From assembly GCA_032207245.1 (NCBI GenBank), contig CM063500.1, positions 64,007,930 to 64,071,929 of the forward strand: a stretch of DNA of 64,000 nucleotides, in the 5' to 3' direction. Under the pieces are notes generated by a model. That model saw only the letters and a list, made by a program, of their open reading frames with translations, had not been told where the DNA came from and made no database searches. The DNA is from Pardosa pseudoannulata (Eukaryota > Arthropoda > Arachnida > Araneae > Lycosidae). Made by a program: the position numbers and the translations under genes. Below are positions 49,571 through 63,000 of this stretch, one piece after another; within the stretch, counting starts at the first letter, position 1, and every line of letters starts with the position of its first letter.

Positions 49571-50455
49571 GCTTATATACAGTATGTTAATTATGTTAGC
49601 ACAATTTTTGACTTTACAAATTTTATATATTACTAAGTATATTAAAATATAATTGTAGATCACATCAAAATAAATGTAGAGATATATTTTTTAAATGTTG
49701 CATTAAAAATAAAAATTCCAAACAGGAAAATTTATAATGAAATAATTTATTATCAAAGAGCAAAGTTAACATGTTTGGCATGTAACAAAAAATTAAACTT
49801 CTGTATTACCCATGTTAAACTTAATAAATTATTGACAATGAAATGAAACATCTATTTAAAAAATAAACCCAAAGTTATTTTGCTCCATTGTAAATTATAT
49901 CCAAATCAAAATTTTCAAGTTATAAATAATATTAAACTATAAAGAATCACATAAAAGAAAACATTTTATAAAAATATTTTTATTTCTTCATATAAAGCAT
50001 ATAAATAAATGAACATAAATAGTTAAACTTGGAGTTTATAATGTATTGTAAAATAATCTTTACACAATGTTACTACACATTTAAAAATAATAAATTATTA
50101 ATTAAAGAGGGTACAATCACAAATAATGGCACAGTATTTTTTTCATTTAATATCTAGAAATAAAGATATATGATAAGTATTGCTAATTTTTAATTTTGCA
50201 AAATGTATGATAATGCTTATCTTATAAATCTGGTGCTTCTTAAAACAGCACTGACAACCTGAGATTTAAAACTGATTCATTGCTTCAATGTCATTGAACT
50301 CATCTTATGATTTAAAGCCATTATTGCACTTGTCCCATCCATCCATTTGTAAAATTAATGTGCTTTTTATAACTAATGTCATATAGCTTTCAAACATTCA
50401 TTGCAGATTTTATTTTTCTTCCCTAATTATTTTGAGTAAATAGTTCATATAATAT
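49571..50455. other. Intergenic, includes ETFDH 3' UTR side
   Basis: AT-rich. A minus-strand AATAAA at 50408-50413, about 43 bp after the ETFDH stop, is a plausible polyadenylation signal. The two convergent genes end about 14.9 kb apart. Confidence 0.5.
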
Positions 50456-50619
50456 TTACATTCCATTGTATGCAGGACCTCCACCTCCTTCAGGTGTTAC
50501 CCAATTAATATTCTGACTTGGATCTTTGATATCACATGTCTTGCAGTGAATACAATTTTGAGCATTAATCTGTAGACGCTTTCCGTCACCTTCCTCAGTA
50601 GGCACATATTCATACACTC
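50456..50619 (-). CDS. ETFDH: ETFDH terminal exon: 4Fe-4S cluster and stop
   Basis: Minus-strand acceptor tccttcaag, stop TAA at 50456-50458. It encodes [40 protein letters not shown] and [13 protein letters not shown]. Three of the four cluster cysteines are here. Confidence 0.97.
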
Positions 50620-53600
50620 CTTGAAGGAAAAATAATAATAATTACCCAACCAAATAAAGACTTTATAAAAATTAGGTATGAAATAGATATATGTATTAAA
50701 AAGCTGTTTGGTTAAATTTCAACTATCTGGTATTTTATTAAATATCTGAGGTGAAAATTTTTCTTTCATTTTAAAACTAAACTCTGAAAATTAAAAAAAA
50801 TTAGTTGGATGTTTGAAAATAAAAGAGATTTACAAGGTGACAGTGATTAATGGGAAAAAAAAGCCATCATTGAGGACACACATAGACCTTCTCATATCTA
50901 GAAAGGAAGGGGGAGGGTAAAAGAATAAGGACAAATATTTCATTTTCCCTTTCTAAGAATTGGTAGTTTGGCAATCTTAAAACTAATCCCTAATATAGAA
51001 GGCTAGCATAATTCTTTAGTAAATTATTGTTGCTGGAAATCGGGTAGTCTTTTAAAATGACTGCCCAGTAATAACAACTAAAGAGGTAGCTCTCTGATAA
51101 GTTATTGCTTTCATTTAGAAATTAAATTTATCTGCTTATTAATATATGAAAGTTATTTAACTCAGAATAGAATTAAAAGTGTCTTAAAATTAAAATGTGT
51201 TTTTTTTTTTAAATATATGAACTAAACTTATTATTTTAATAAAAATTCCTGTTGATAATGGTTTAATTAATGCATTTCATGACCATATAGTTAGTACAAA
51301 TATAAAATTAAAAAAAAAAAGGAAATATTTAAATTTTCTGTGTAACATTCTGTGAATGTTTAAATTTTCTGTGACCCTTTCAATGACCATAATACGTCTT
51401 AACTCTTGTAGTTTTGTTAGTGATATAATCTCTGCCCTTTATCTTGCACAATTTTTTATAGCATTCTTTGCAGCGTTTAAAGGACTCTCTTGCAGATCTC
51501 TCATATGATTGAAGAACATGTTTATTTGACGGTATACGACAGTATAGCAATAAGCACTCACTGCACTACTGAGCAAACATACAACATGTATGCAGGTCTG
51601 ATTACGCAAAAATCGCACACTGCCAGATGAAGTGCGGCATTAATTTGAGCACCGCCTCACAGCAAAACAAATGAAAATCGGCCCTGGCATGAACATGTTA
51701 AACACAGTCTTTATAAACTGAATTTTGATATAGTGGTTAGCATTTTTTAATGATCTATAAAATATTTTGCAATTTATTATATTGGCATGATATATGAAAG
51801 AAAGTATAAAATATGTAGGAAAAAAAGGTTTAGTACTAGAATCAATATAAAATAAAGCTCGAATTTTTAGTGCCAGATATCCAGATTCAGTAGACAATGG
51901 TGCTCTAGTTATTTGGCAAAATCACTATCTGTTTCAACACTAATAAAAATTTTATATAAGACCAAACTCAGAACAAAATATAGATAATTGCATTTCCAAA
52001 TCTCTTGAATGCTCAAAAACATTAAAAAAATAAACAGAAATATAAAATATCCAAATATTTTTACTAGTGACAGATGGTGTATGAAGGTGGTTAATACAGT
52101 AACATATTTTATAGACATAATTAAGATAATTTTTAGTCCATATTGTAATTAATTCAAATATTTTCTATTCTTTTTTAATAGGCTGTAAAATTACAGTCTC
52201 AGTTTTTCGAAAGGTAGAAAAAGTACATGACATACTAATTTTCTCCTGATGTTCCAAACATTTTATAGTTGAACTCCAATTTAAGCAAATGCATAAGTGC
52301 CAACTTCCGAAAGAGTTACTCTGTAGTTATCTGTAGTTTAATTGCAGTAATGACTTTTTAGCATATAGACAAAAATATAAATTTTAAATAGAGAAAAATG
52401 GCATGGTTTATTTAATTATGAAAGATATATTAATATAATATTCACAAATACTTTAAAATTTAAAAAAATCTGTAGTTTATTGAAATAACATTTTTTAGTG
52501 TATATATAAAACAATTAAAAAGTGAAAAATGGTAATACTGTTTCTCCAATATATAAAACAAACATATTAGCCTTTAGCATTTACAAATGCTGTTGTATAA
52601 GATTTTTCTCTTTTTAAAAATTGTTTGTCAAACTCATTTTCTAAGCATTTTAAACTGTAATTCAATCTCAACTTCACAATTTATAACTGTCCTAGAGTTT
52701 GATTAGACTAAGACTGTCTGAAATCAGTACTGATTTTCTTTTTATTTGTCTGAATACTCGCTCATCATTAGCATTTTACTTCTTGCTGGAATACATATTA
52801 TCAATAAAGGGGAGAACTGTTACCAGTACTGAAATGAACATCTCAATACTGGTACTGAGCAGAGTAGAGTTCTAGTAGTGATTCCCATGAGTACTATAAA
52901 GTTACAACTGTAGTTGAAAAATAACTGAAGTACTGTATATTGCGTAAAAAAAAATGACAAACTATTTTAAAAACAAAAAAAATATTTTTTATATTATATG
53001 ATGTTTGCCTAAGTGCCGGGATAATTCAAAAGTACCAAAAAAAAAAAATACAATCTACAGGTTCTCTTATATACCCAGCAGCAAACATCACATACAATTT
53101 AACATAATCATGCGGCTTCCTCCCCAACTCAGCCAATCACAAAGTTACAAAGACCATAGCTGCCGAATGAGAGTTGAAGACACTTTAGTTTTTGCCATGC
53201 AGATGTCACGACCAAACATACAGTGAGAGTCAGCTTCCTTAACGAAAATGCTCAAAATAACAGTAAAATCTCCTGCCTCGATTAACTTAAAAACAAATTG
53301 CTGGGATTCTCTGGAAGTTACGGAAGGTGCCGATTCGGCTGCAACATCTAACAAGAACTAAGCAAGAATGGGATTTGTAGGGAATTGTTAGGAAATTTAG
53401 AGTATATTGCTGAAAATCGGAAGAATAAGTTTTCCAATCTTCCAATCATAAACAGACCGAAAATTAGGAAAACTTTGAGTATATCGGAAGCATTGGCACC
53501 TATGCAAATGTACCTAAATATTACGCTTTTGACTATTTTCAATTACAATTTTTTCTTATTGTTTAGTCATTACACTTAATGTTTAAAAGACAGAATTCTT

Positions 53601-56004
53601 TGATTAGTTTATATCAAAATTACCTTAACCATCTCTAAGATCTTAAAATGCATCAGGTGCTATTAAATTTCTGATAACTCACAATAGGCCACTTACTCTG
53701 ATGGGTTAAGGTGTGTCATGAATTCCATGCCTGAGATTCTCCTCAATTTTAATCAACTTCAAGAAGAGGGAATTTTTTAAATTTCCGATTCTGTGCCTTT
53801 CTTCCCACCTGTCTACCTGTGATTGAAATACATTCAAATTCACATATTTATCCTGCATGTCCTATGGATATACAGGTGATGTTTTGAATGACTACCAAGT
53901 GCTGGATTGCAGTACCCTAGGATTCTAGCCCCACATGTGAACCATTACACCATTTTGTGCTTGCTATCAAATCAATTATTTAATGCCTTAAAAAAAAGAT
54001 TTTTTACCTGCAGGACAGAATCGTTGCTCAGGCCCATCAAATATTTCTAAATTATTTTTCACAGGAACAGAATCATCCATCAGAGTTAAATGAGGAGGCT
54101 GATCATCATGGTTTGTTCCAGTAAGAGCAACGGATGACAACAAATCAAATGTGACAGCACCATCTGGCTTGGGATATTCTATTGGAGTACATTCTGCAGC
54201 AGGTTTTAACTTTCCATAATCAGCTCCTGGTATATTAAGAAAAGGAAAATCATGTATAGTAAATATGAGGCATATTCAAAACTAAAGATATAATATGTAG
54301 AAGAGGAAACAATGTGGATTGTTAATGAACTGGCAACAATGTATATTCATCTTAAACCTCCTTTTCCTTCAAGATTTATCATTATTTCCATGCTCTGTCT
54401 GGTTAAAATCAAGGCCGTAGACAAGGGGGATTTAGAGGTTCAGTCTCCCTCTGAAATTCTTAAAGACTGTTTCATGGAAAGAAAATGGACCATGTGTGTG
54501 GGTGTGTCATCTACCTAGCTGTGCATAGACAAAGTGTGCTTAGAGCAATGATGTTCAGTTAAACAGTAGGTGCAAATTGTATTTGACAAGTAAGAGCAGA
54601 TTGAGTAACACTCTTGGTAACTCATCACAATATTGTTGCCCAATCGGAAGAAATTGTGAAATTTTTTTGGCAAAAATTTCAAAAACAGCATATTTTATAA
54701 CATACAGGTAACAATTTGAACATTTTCATTTGCTTTCAAAATGATTCTTTTTCTTTGGTTATACCTTCTGTTTTAAAATTTAGAAATTAATACGTTTAGT
54801 TTATATCTTTTCAAAATTAATTTTACTATTAAATTTAATGTGTAGATATTACACATTGTTAGTCATTCAAAGCTATAAATTTGTTCATTATATCATTTTT
54901 TAATTATTTTAATATTTTTAAATCCCATTATATTATGATACTCATTAGAAGTATACATATATAAGAAAACCTGTAGTTTTATTGAGTATCATTCACAAAA
55001 AGCAATGTCCCCCTCCAAATATAATTTCTTGCTAGGCCTTGGTTAAAATAGCAAATGTTGAATTTCAAAATTTCGCTGAATGAGAAGTATGTTCCATTTT
55101 ATGTTTTCTTTATACTTCAAGAAAATAGATTGTATGGGAACATTATAAATAGACAAAATATTATGAAATGGTGTCATACTTTTCTGAAGATAGGTTTTGG
55201 TTTGGTTTGGTTTGAAGCGCTATAGTCTACTTTTTTGAACACAAGGGATAATGAGACCGGGACCTACTGCTTAAAGCCGATTCCAAATGGCTACGAACAT
55301 CCATGCCATAGCGGGATTCGAACCCACGAACTCTGGTACCGATGATTAGCGCCCTAACCAATCGGCCATCATTCGGCTTTTCTGAAGATAGAACTGATTT
55401 TTTCAAAGAACACAGAATAAGCAAAGAACAAGACATGAAAAGACATCTTACAGTTCAAAAATTTCAAAATTATGTTAAGATAAAAATTAGAGTTGGAATG
55501 TGGTTATATTAAACAAAGGGAAAATCATGTATGGTACATACAAGGCATGTTTAAAACCTAAAAATACAATATGTAGAAGAGAAAACAATGGCTAGTAAAT
55601 TTTTATGACTGTGGGATATCATTTGTACCCAGATGTATGAGTACAGAGTTTGTAATGGATGTTGTAACAATTCAGTGTTCTTACTCTTTTTCCAGAACAA
55701 AAAGGACTTTCTAAGGACCAAAGTAACTTTTTATAAGGACTTACTTGAAATACACAGCATAACGAAATAAACCCTATTTCCTAAGGAACATATTTTAATT
55801 ATGAACCAGACAAGGCATGTTCTATAAATGAACTACAATATTTCACAATTAAGTTTTTAAAAATATTTAAAAATTAATATAAGATAAACCTATTTGACAA
55901 AAACATTTTAAAAAATGTACATCTAAAGTTTTTTGAGTGATCAAATTAAAATTAAATTGTGAATAAAATATATTATAAACAGTACTTTCTGAGTGTTTAA
56001 AATT

Positions 56005-56063
<59 letters not shown>

Positions 56064-59000
56064 ACAAGCTGATTATACTAAACGTTGCCTGGGAAAGAAG
56101 AAAATTTTAGACTTTTCTATTACATTCAATGCAAAGAAAATTAAACTTCCATAAGTAACTGAAATATCTACACCCCCCCCCCTCCATGATTCGTTTAATT
56201 AAACTCTGCATGAATGTTAGCTATTAGGAAAAGGCAGTTGACTTTATAAACCTTTTTCAGTATGCGAAAGATTTATTTGTCAAAAAAGTTTTCTAGCTTG
56301 TGATCATAAAAAGTACTAATAAACTAAAAGTATTTTCATAATAATTTAAGGATATCAAGGAAAGGAATTTTGAATTACTACAGAAATGCACTGAAAATAT
56401 ACATGCATTTGAGGATTTTCTTTATTATTAATACTGCATTTTGGCTAGAAAATGTAAAAGAATTATGAACATTAACAAATATTTTATATATTCTTTGACC
56501 AGTACTTATCACCTGTATTGGCGTTCTTAGAACTGGTTTGGGGCAAGTTAAACTCCAACTTACAAAACCAAAAAGTTTGAAGAGTATGGTGAAAACTGAT
56601 AGGAAATCACATGACAACGTATAAATTGATCAAGTTCCAATTTTAAAAATTAAGAGTTTTTAAGGACCTTTGAAAAAAATTATGTAGTTTTAAGGGCCTT
56701 TAAAAATGAAAGCTAAAACTAAGGAGTTCCTAAGGACTTTTCAGGACTGTGGGAACCCTGCAATTATAATGTTTTTGAATGAATATGTTACATTGTATGT
56801 TTACGAACATGTCTTCTATTTTTCATTTTTGTTCTTCCATAGTAGGTTTGTAATAATGATTTTCTACAGTGCTAAAGGCTTTCCTACAGTACACCAGGAA
56901 ATACCATTATCTAAGTCTGTATTCACTAGAGATGAAAAAAAATTAACTGGCCACTTTATTATAGTTTAGATTAAAAATTTACTTTAAAAACTTCAAAAAT
57001 ATTTTTAAATAACATCATACAATAGTACTGACAAAATTAAGCATCTTTTTACCTATCCATAATTTCAAAATGCTAACATCTTAAACAAATTAAAAAATTA
57101 GTTCTTTAACTATAGCAAAAGAATTCTTAACCTTAGAAAATATGAATTACATAACATTAACATATAATTCAAGAAATGAAGTACCATAATATAGAAATTA
57201 AATACTAATATTAATCAAATCATATAATCACCATACAATTTAAAAGTTTTTAAGAACAAATAAATATTTTTTTTGTAACTAATATAATTTAAAATAACAC
57301 TGTACTAGAAGTTTTAACAACTTGCCATTATGAGATAATGTCCAGGGTTCTTTTCCTCTTCCTAAGTAATAAAATATTCCGGTATATATCATAGTGCCAT
57401 AGATACCCAAAGGACTGTGGAAAGAAGGTCGAATATTACGGACAGATTTTAATTCTTTCCATACTTCACTTTCTTTTAATTTTCTCTCATATTCCACTGG
57501 TTCAGGAGCTAGTTTATTTTAAACAAAGCAAAAATGAAATATAAGGACACAATTTTAAGAAATTTCAAGTTATAAAATTTTATTTTTGAGTAACTGTGAT
57601 TCTAAGTCAATATTTTTTAATTATTTCAGACAAAAATTCTAATGCATGCACATATAACATATATATACACAAAACTAAAATATTTTATGATACTAATTTT
57701 TAGGATCTTATAATAGCTTCATTGCAATAAATGAAAGATTATTAAATAATAAATTACTGAAAATAATACATTCATTATCATTTCACTGAAAATGGCAAAT
57801 AATTTGATTAACCAGGGGTTAACAAACCATGGCCCACCTGTAAAATTTTATGACCTGTGACTGAATTCAGAAAATTTATAATTGAAACAAATATCCCTAT
57901 ACTAAATATATTCTTACTCATTGGTGTTACTGATTATTATTGCTATAGTTATGAGTCATATATTATGGCATACAACATGTTCTTTTTATATGAGTTATTC
58001 AATAAATATGATAAGATTTAAAAATAAGGAAAAGATGAGCACAACAAATTTAAATTTCTGCATTTACCTAAATTTTCACTTTCACTTGATTCATCCCCCC
58101 CCTTTAAGGAAAATGAATGTAACTGTTACAGTTTCTTGTTATGATTAATCCATTCTGGTAATTTTCTAGGAACTGGTTTGCAACACTTTCATTTAGGATA
58201 GCACATTTTGTTGTTCCTTTACATAAATTATATTTATTCTTTGGTATATTAAGGATTGCATGCTTGTGTATGGAACTTTTCTTATTGTGCTTATTACTAA
58301 CAGCTTTCTTTTAAAAATTGATTTAAATCAATCATTTAAAAAAAAAATCAACTGCTGATTTAAATCACTCAACCCTTGTAAAATCTCTATGCAAGTCAAT
58401 GTAATTAATTTAGTTATAAAGTATTAAACAGTGTCTAGTTAAACCAAAATATCTACAGATTAGAAATTAAAATTACCAATAGTTTTGGTCTCCTTATTTT
58501 CCAAAGTCACAATGTCAAAAACAGCCTCAGCAGCAATCATGGCACTTTTCATTGCATTGTGAGTTCCTTTAATTTTTGGTACGTTCATAAAACCTGGACT
58601 ACAGCCAATTAAACAGCCTCCAGGGAATGTAAGTTTAGGAATACTCTACAGGGGAAAAATAGTACTTTAGTCAGAAAGCATAAATGGTAATTTATTATTT
58701 TTCATCAAAATTTAAACTAATTGAATGAAAAAATTTTATTAAGGAATAAATACATTTTAAAAAATTAAGATTATGCTGTCACTTTACAATTTATATGCTT
58801 ATATCAGATCAATTAACCAACAACTGCTAATAACTTAGGGAAAAATATTATATTATATAAAGGATGAAACTGATAGATTTTCTCCAATACTTAATATCTG
58901 GAACTCCTTTGTCTGCTGGATATGGATATTTTAGCTCCAGATATTTGGTACAAAAACTTTTTTAAATATTTTATGTCAGATATCTGTTACTAAAATATTG

Positions 59001-59850
59001 TTATATTTTATCCTTCAAATTTATTTTTATTGTTATATTTTGTCTCCAAAGGTTGCCATAATAAAAAGAGAAACAAAGATATTTTGCCAAAGGTTGTAAT
59101 TTTAGGTATAGAATCACCAGACATTTATTTTAGAATAAAAATGTATTTAAATTCATTAGTTTGGTAAAAAAAATATCTCTGCATATATATATACAGTCAG
59201 TACCGGCTATATGGTCACCCTGCTTATATGGTCAGTTTTCTAAAGTTCTGTCTCACTTAATATGGAAAATGTGTTAAAACGCACCGCTTAAACAGTCATT
59301 TTCTTTTTCTTCTTACCGGTTATAGGGTCAGTTTCATGTTTTCAATGTATTTCTGTCTTTTTTTAGAGAAGTCAATGCAAAATTGGAGAGGACCTGAATT
59401 CAAGCCTTTATTTCCCACCTTTCCTCCTTTCTTGTTTGTGTAAACTCATCGTTGGAGTTTACCTCTCTCAATTATCTCCCTCTCCTCTGGAAAACAAACT
59501 CGTATATTTGATTACTTTTAAATGCATTGAACATGAATGTACGTAAGTGTGCTGTACTTAAATTGGTAAAGTAAACTAATAAATTTCCCCCCAATAAAAT
59601 ATTGGATACTTTTACTGTAGTTTTTACTTCTTGAATTAATTTTTAAAATGTTCTTAAAAATATAATTATTTGTTTATGAGTACTATATTCTCATAAGTGA
59701 ATATAATACTGCCAATTCAATAGGCTAAAATTGTTCCGCATGTATGGTCACCCCACTTTTATGGTCTGATTTTTCAGGACTGCTGAGCTGACCATATAAT
59801 CAATACAGACTATACATATATATATATGTATGTATATGTATGTATGTATG

Positions 59851-59897
<47 letters not shown>

Positions 59898-59951
59898 GTA
59901 TGATATATGTATGTATGTATGTATGTATATATATATATATATGTATATGTA

Positions 59952-60015
<64 letters not shown>

Positions 60016-63000
60016 TGCATATACAGGGTATCTGCCAAAATAAAATTTTTCAAATCCATGACTTTTCATGACTTTCCCTGATTTAGCAGATCATTTTCCA
60101 TGACTTTAAAAAGCTTTCTTTAAAGTATATATGAATAAAACTTCTGATGTACATACAAATAAAATATATGCTTTTAGAGAAATTACAGGAATTTTATCAT
60201 AAAAAAAACTATAAACTTACTTTATAAGTGTTAATAAACTCACATACATAAAAATAAATTGTTGTATCTACATACCTAAGTTTAATCATATAGCAATTTT
60301 TCAATCAAAATGTTTCCAATTTGAATTCAGGGTACTTTGGTATTATCCAGGTGACCATGAATAATAGCCAAATATAACCTAATCTTAACTAATTTTTATT
60401 AAAAAAATAGTTGTTATTATACTAATAAAATTTTAATCTACAATTTAAGAAAAAACCAGAATAATATACATTTACCCATCCATTAAGCTTTCTTGCTTTG
60501 AGTTTCCTTGGTGAACAAATTTTACTTGGCAATAGGGTCAATAGGATAATACATAAATACCAAATACAGTAACTTCAGCCAAATGACAAGTAAAAATAGA
60601 ATTAAACAATTCAATGCATTTTTTTAAATCGGTAGTTTAGCGGATCCATGACTTTCCATGACTTTTACTCATTTTACTTGAAAAATCAAGACTTTCCATG
60701 ACAAAATTAATCCATTGTCTAAATTCATGATTTTCCATGACTTTCCAGATGCGCGGAAACCATGTATGTATATATGTATATATATATATGTATGTATATA
60801 TATGTATATATATATATACACACACAGGTTTATTCGATGTGCATCCAAGCCATCCCTCCACAGAAATGCCGAGAGCATCAGACACCTTATTAAAGTAGAA
60901 TAATGCCTTTTGTATACAATAAAAGGTATCTGAGATGTTTCAGACAAAGGTACCTAAATCTCAGGAACAGTCCTGTACACATATAGTTTTGATTAAACTA
61001 TAACAAAGATAATTAAACAATAAGCCTGTTAATATAAGAACATAGCTTGGTATTCTAAAAATCCCATATATGGCAAAATATTTTCAAAACTTAAATCTGA
61101 ACTAAACCCAGACTTTGTGTTAAAAAAATTAAAAAGTAATTTAATTAATAAAAATTTTTTTTACTTGAAATCCTCCTTCATTTAAAGCTCTTGCACCATA
61201 TGCAATTCTAGTTCCACCTTCAAAGAGAGGTTTCACAGAAGGATGAAGTTTAAACCTTTGAAACTCTTGGAAAGGACTTAGATAAGGGTTTTCATAATCC
61301 AACCCAACAACAAAGCCAACAGTTACCAATGGAGCATCTTCATCTAAATGATACAGGAAAGAACCTCCATACGTTTTACTATTCTGGGAATAAAATGTAA
61401 ATTTTAATCACAAAGGTAGCTTAAATTCATAGAGAAATCAAAAACATAATATTTATTTTATTTTGGAATTACATTTAACACCAATATTAATTAAATAACT
61501 AAATAACTATAATAACATATATTAACTATGAATAAAGAAAATTTCCTACTTATCTTTAAGGATTTATTTAAACTTCTGTTTGAAACAAAAAAAGAATCTT
61601 TAATGCTGTAAACATAATATCAGTAGGGTATTCATCTTTTTTTTTTTTGTTGTTGTTGTTGTTGTTTTCCAAATTATAGCTACTTAATCACAAACTATTT
61701 TTAGCTTAAATAATCATTAATTATATTATCCAGTTAAAAAAAAAAAAAGAAGATTAGATAGATTTTGAAAATATACATAAAGAAAATTTCACCAGAGAAG
61801 AAATATTTCAACTATTTTACATATGTTTTAAAAATACATGAGAACTTCAAATCTTTTAAAATTATGTAATAAAATAATTTTTATAAAACTTTCAACTAGA
61901 TAATTCTGAAAAGTTTAAATACAGTATTGTTTTTTCTTTTCAAAATTAATAAATCTTTAATTATGCATATTATTAGAAAGATTAGAAATGGATAAAAAGA
62001 AAATAAATATTTCAATTATTTTACATATATTTTAAAAATACACAAAAACTTCAAATCTTTTAAAATTATGTAATAAAATAATTTTATTATAACTTTCAAC
62101 TAAATAATTCTGAAGAGTATAAATACAGTATTTTTTTTTCTTTTCAAAATTAATAAATTTTTAATTATGCATATTAGTAGATTTTAACAATTATGATGCA
62201 TGTATGCTATATTTATTATCACAAAAAATCCAAATATTTTCAGCTAGATAATTATAAAATAATTTTAAAATTATTATGTTAAATAAAAAAAAAAGAAGGA
62301 GAAGATTAGATAGATTTTGAAAATATACATAAAGAAAATTTCACCAGAGAAGAAATATTTCAACTATTTTACATATGTTTTAAAAGTACATGAGAACTTC
62401 AAATCTTTTAAAATTATGTTATAAAATAATTTTAATAAAACTTTCAACTAGATAATTCTGAAAAGTTTAAATACAGTATTGTTTTTCTTTTCGAAATTAA
62501 TAAATCTTTAACTATGCATATTATTAAAATGTATATTAGTAGAAAGATTATTAGTAGAAGAATTATGTATATTAGTAGAAAGATTAGGAATAGATAAAAA
62601 GAAAATAAATATTTCAACTATTTTACATATGCTTTAAAAATACATGAGAACTTCAAATCTTTTAAAATTATGTAATAAAATAATTTTAATAAAACTTTCA
62701 ACTAAATAATTCTGAAAAGTATAAATACAGTATTTTTTTCTTTTCAAAATTAATAAATTTTTAATTACACATATTAATAGATTTTAACAATTATGATACA
62801 TCTATGCTACATTTCTTATCATAAAAAATCCAAATATTTTAAGCTAGATAATTATAAAATAATTTTAAAATTATGTTAAATAAAAACCGAGAAGCATATT
62901 CTCACGAAATGAATCAATAGAAATCTTTTTCAAAAATGTTTAATTTACAGAGTACAATTTAAGTGAAAACATTTTTGTACTCTTAATTAGTCAATACAAT

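Larger units (their letters stand above)
50620..54007. other. ETFDH last intron
   Basis: About 3.4 kb, GT-AG. Holds the partner of the 9.6 kb repeat (50812-51060), a GC-richer patch at 51420-51680 with no assigned ends, and a possible SINE at 53690-53965. The small frames at 51640-52118 and 53005-53579 show no homology I recognise. Confidence 0.6.
54227..57325 (-). other. ETFDH intron with GC-AG splice sites
   Basis: On the minus strand the donor is AATG|GCAAGT and the acceptor ACCAG|GAG. Only the GC donor at 57325-57324 keeps the frame; the nearby GT (in aagttgtt) gives a frame that stops at once. The result [12 protein letters not shown] aligns with the animal protein. The intron contains a hAT-like element and a SINE. 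Confidence 0.88.
58646..61164. other. ETFDH intron packed with elements
   Basis: About 2.5 kb, GT-AG. Contains a pogo-like MITE (59194-59812), TA/TATG microsatellites (59815-60012, 60766-60830) and a hAT-like element (60024-60764). Little unassigned sequence is left. Confidence 0.7.

Noticed and set aside
57279..57325. GT donor (aagttgtt) for the ETFDH exon ending near 57326
   Set aside because: Using it shifts the frame and meets a stop at once in the next exon; the GC donor three bases upstream restores the conserved sequence.
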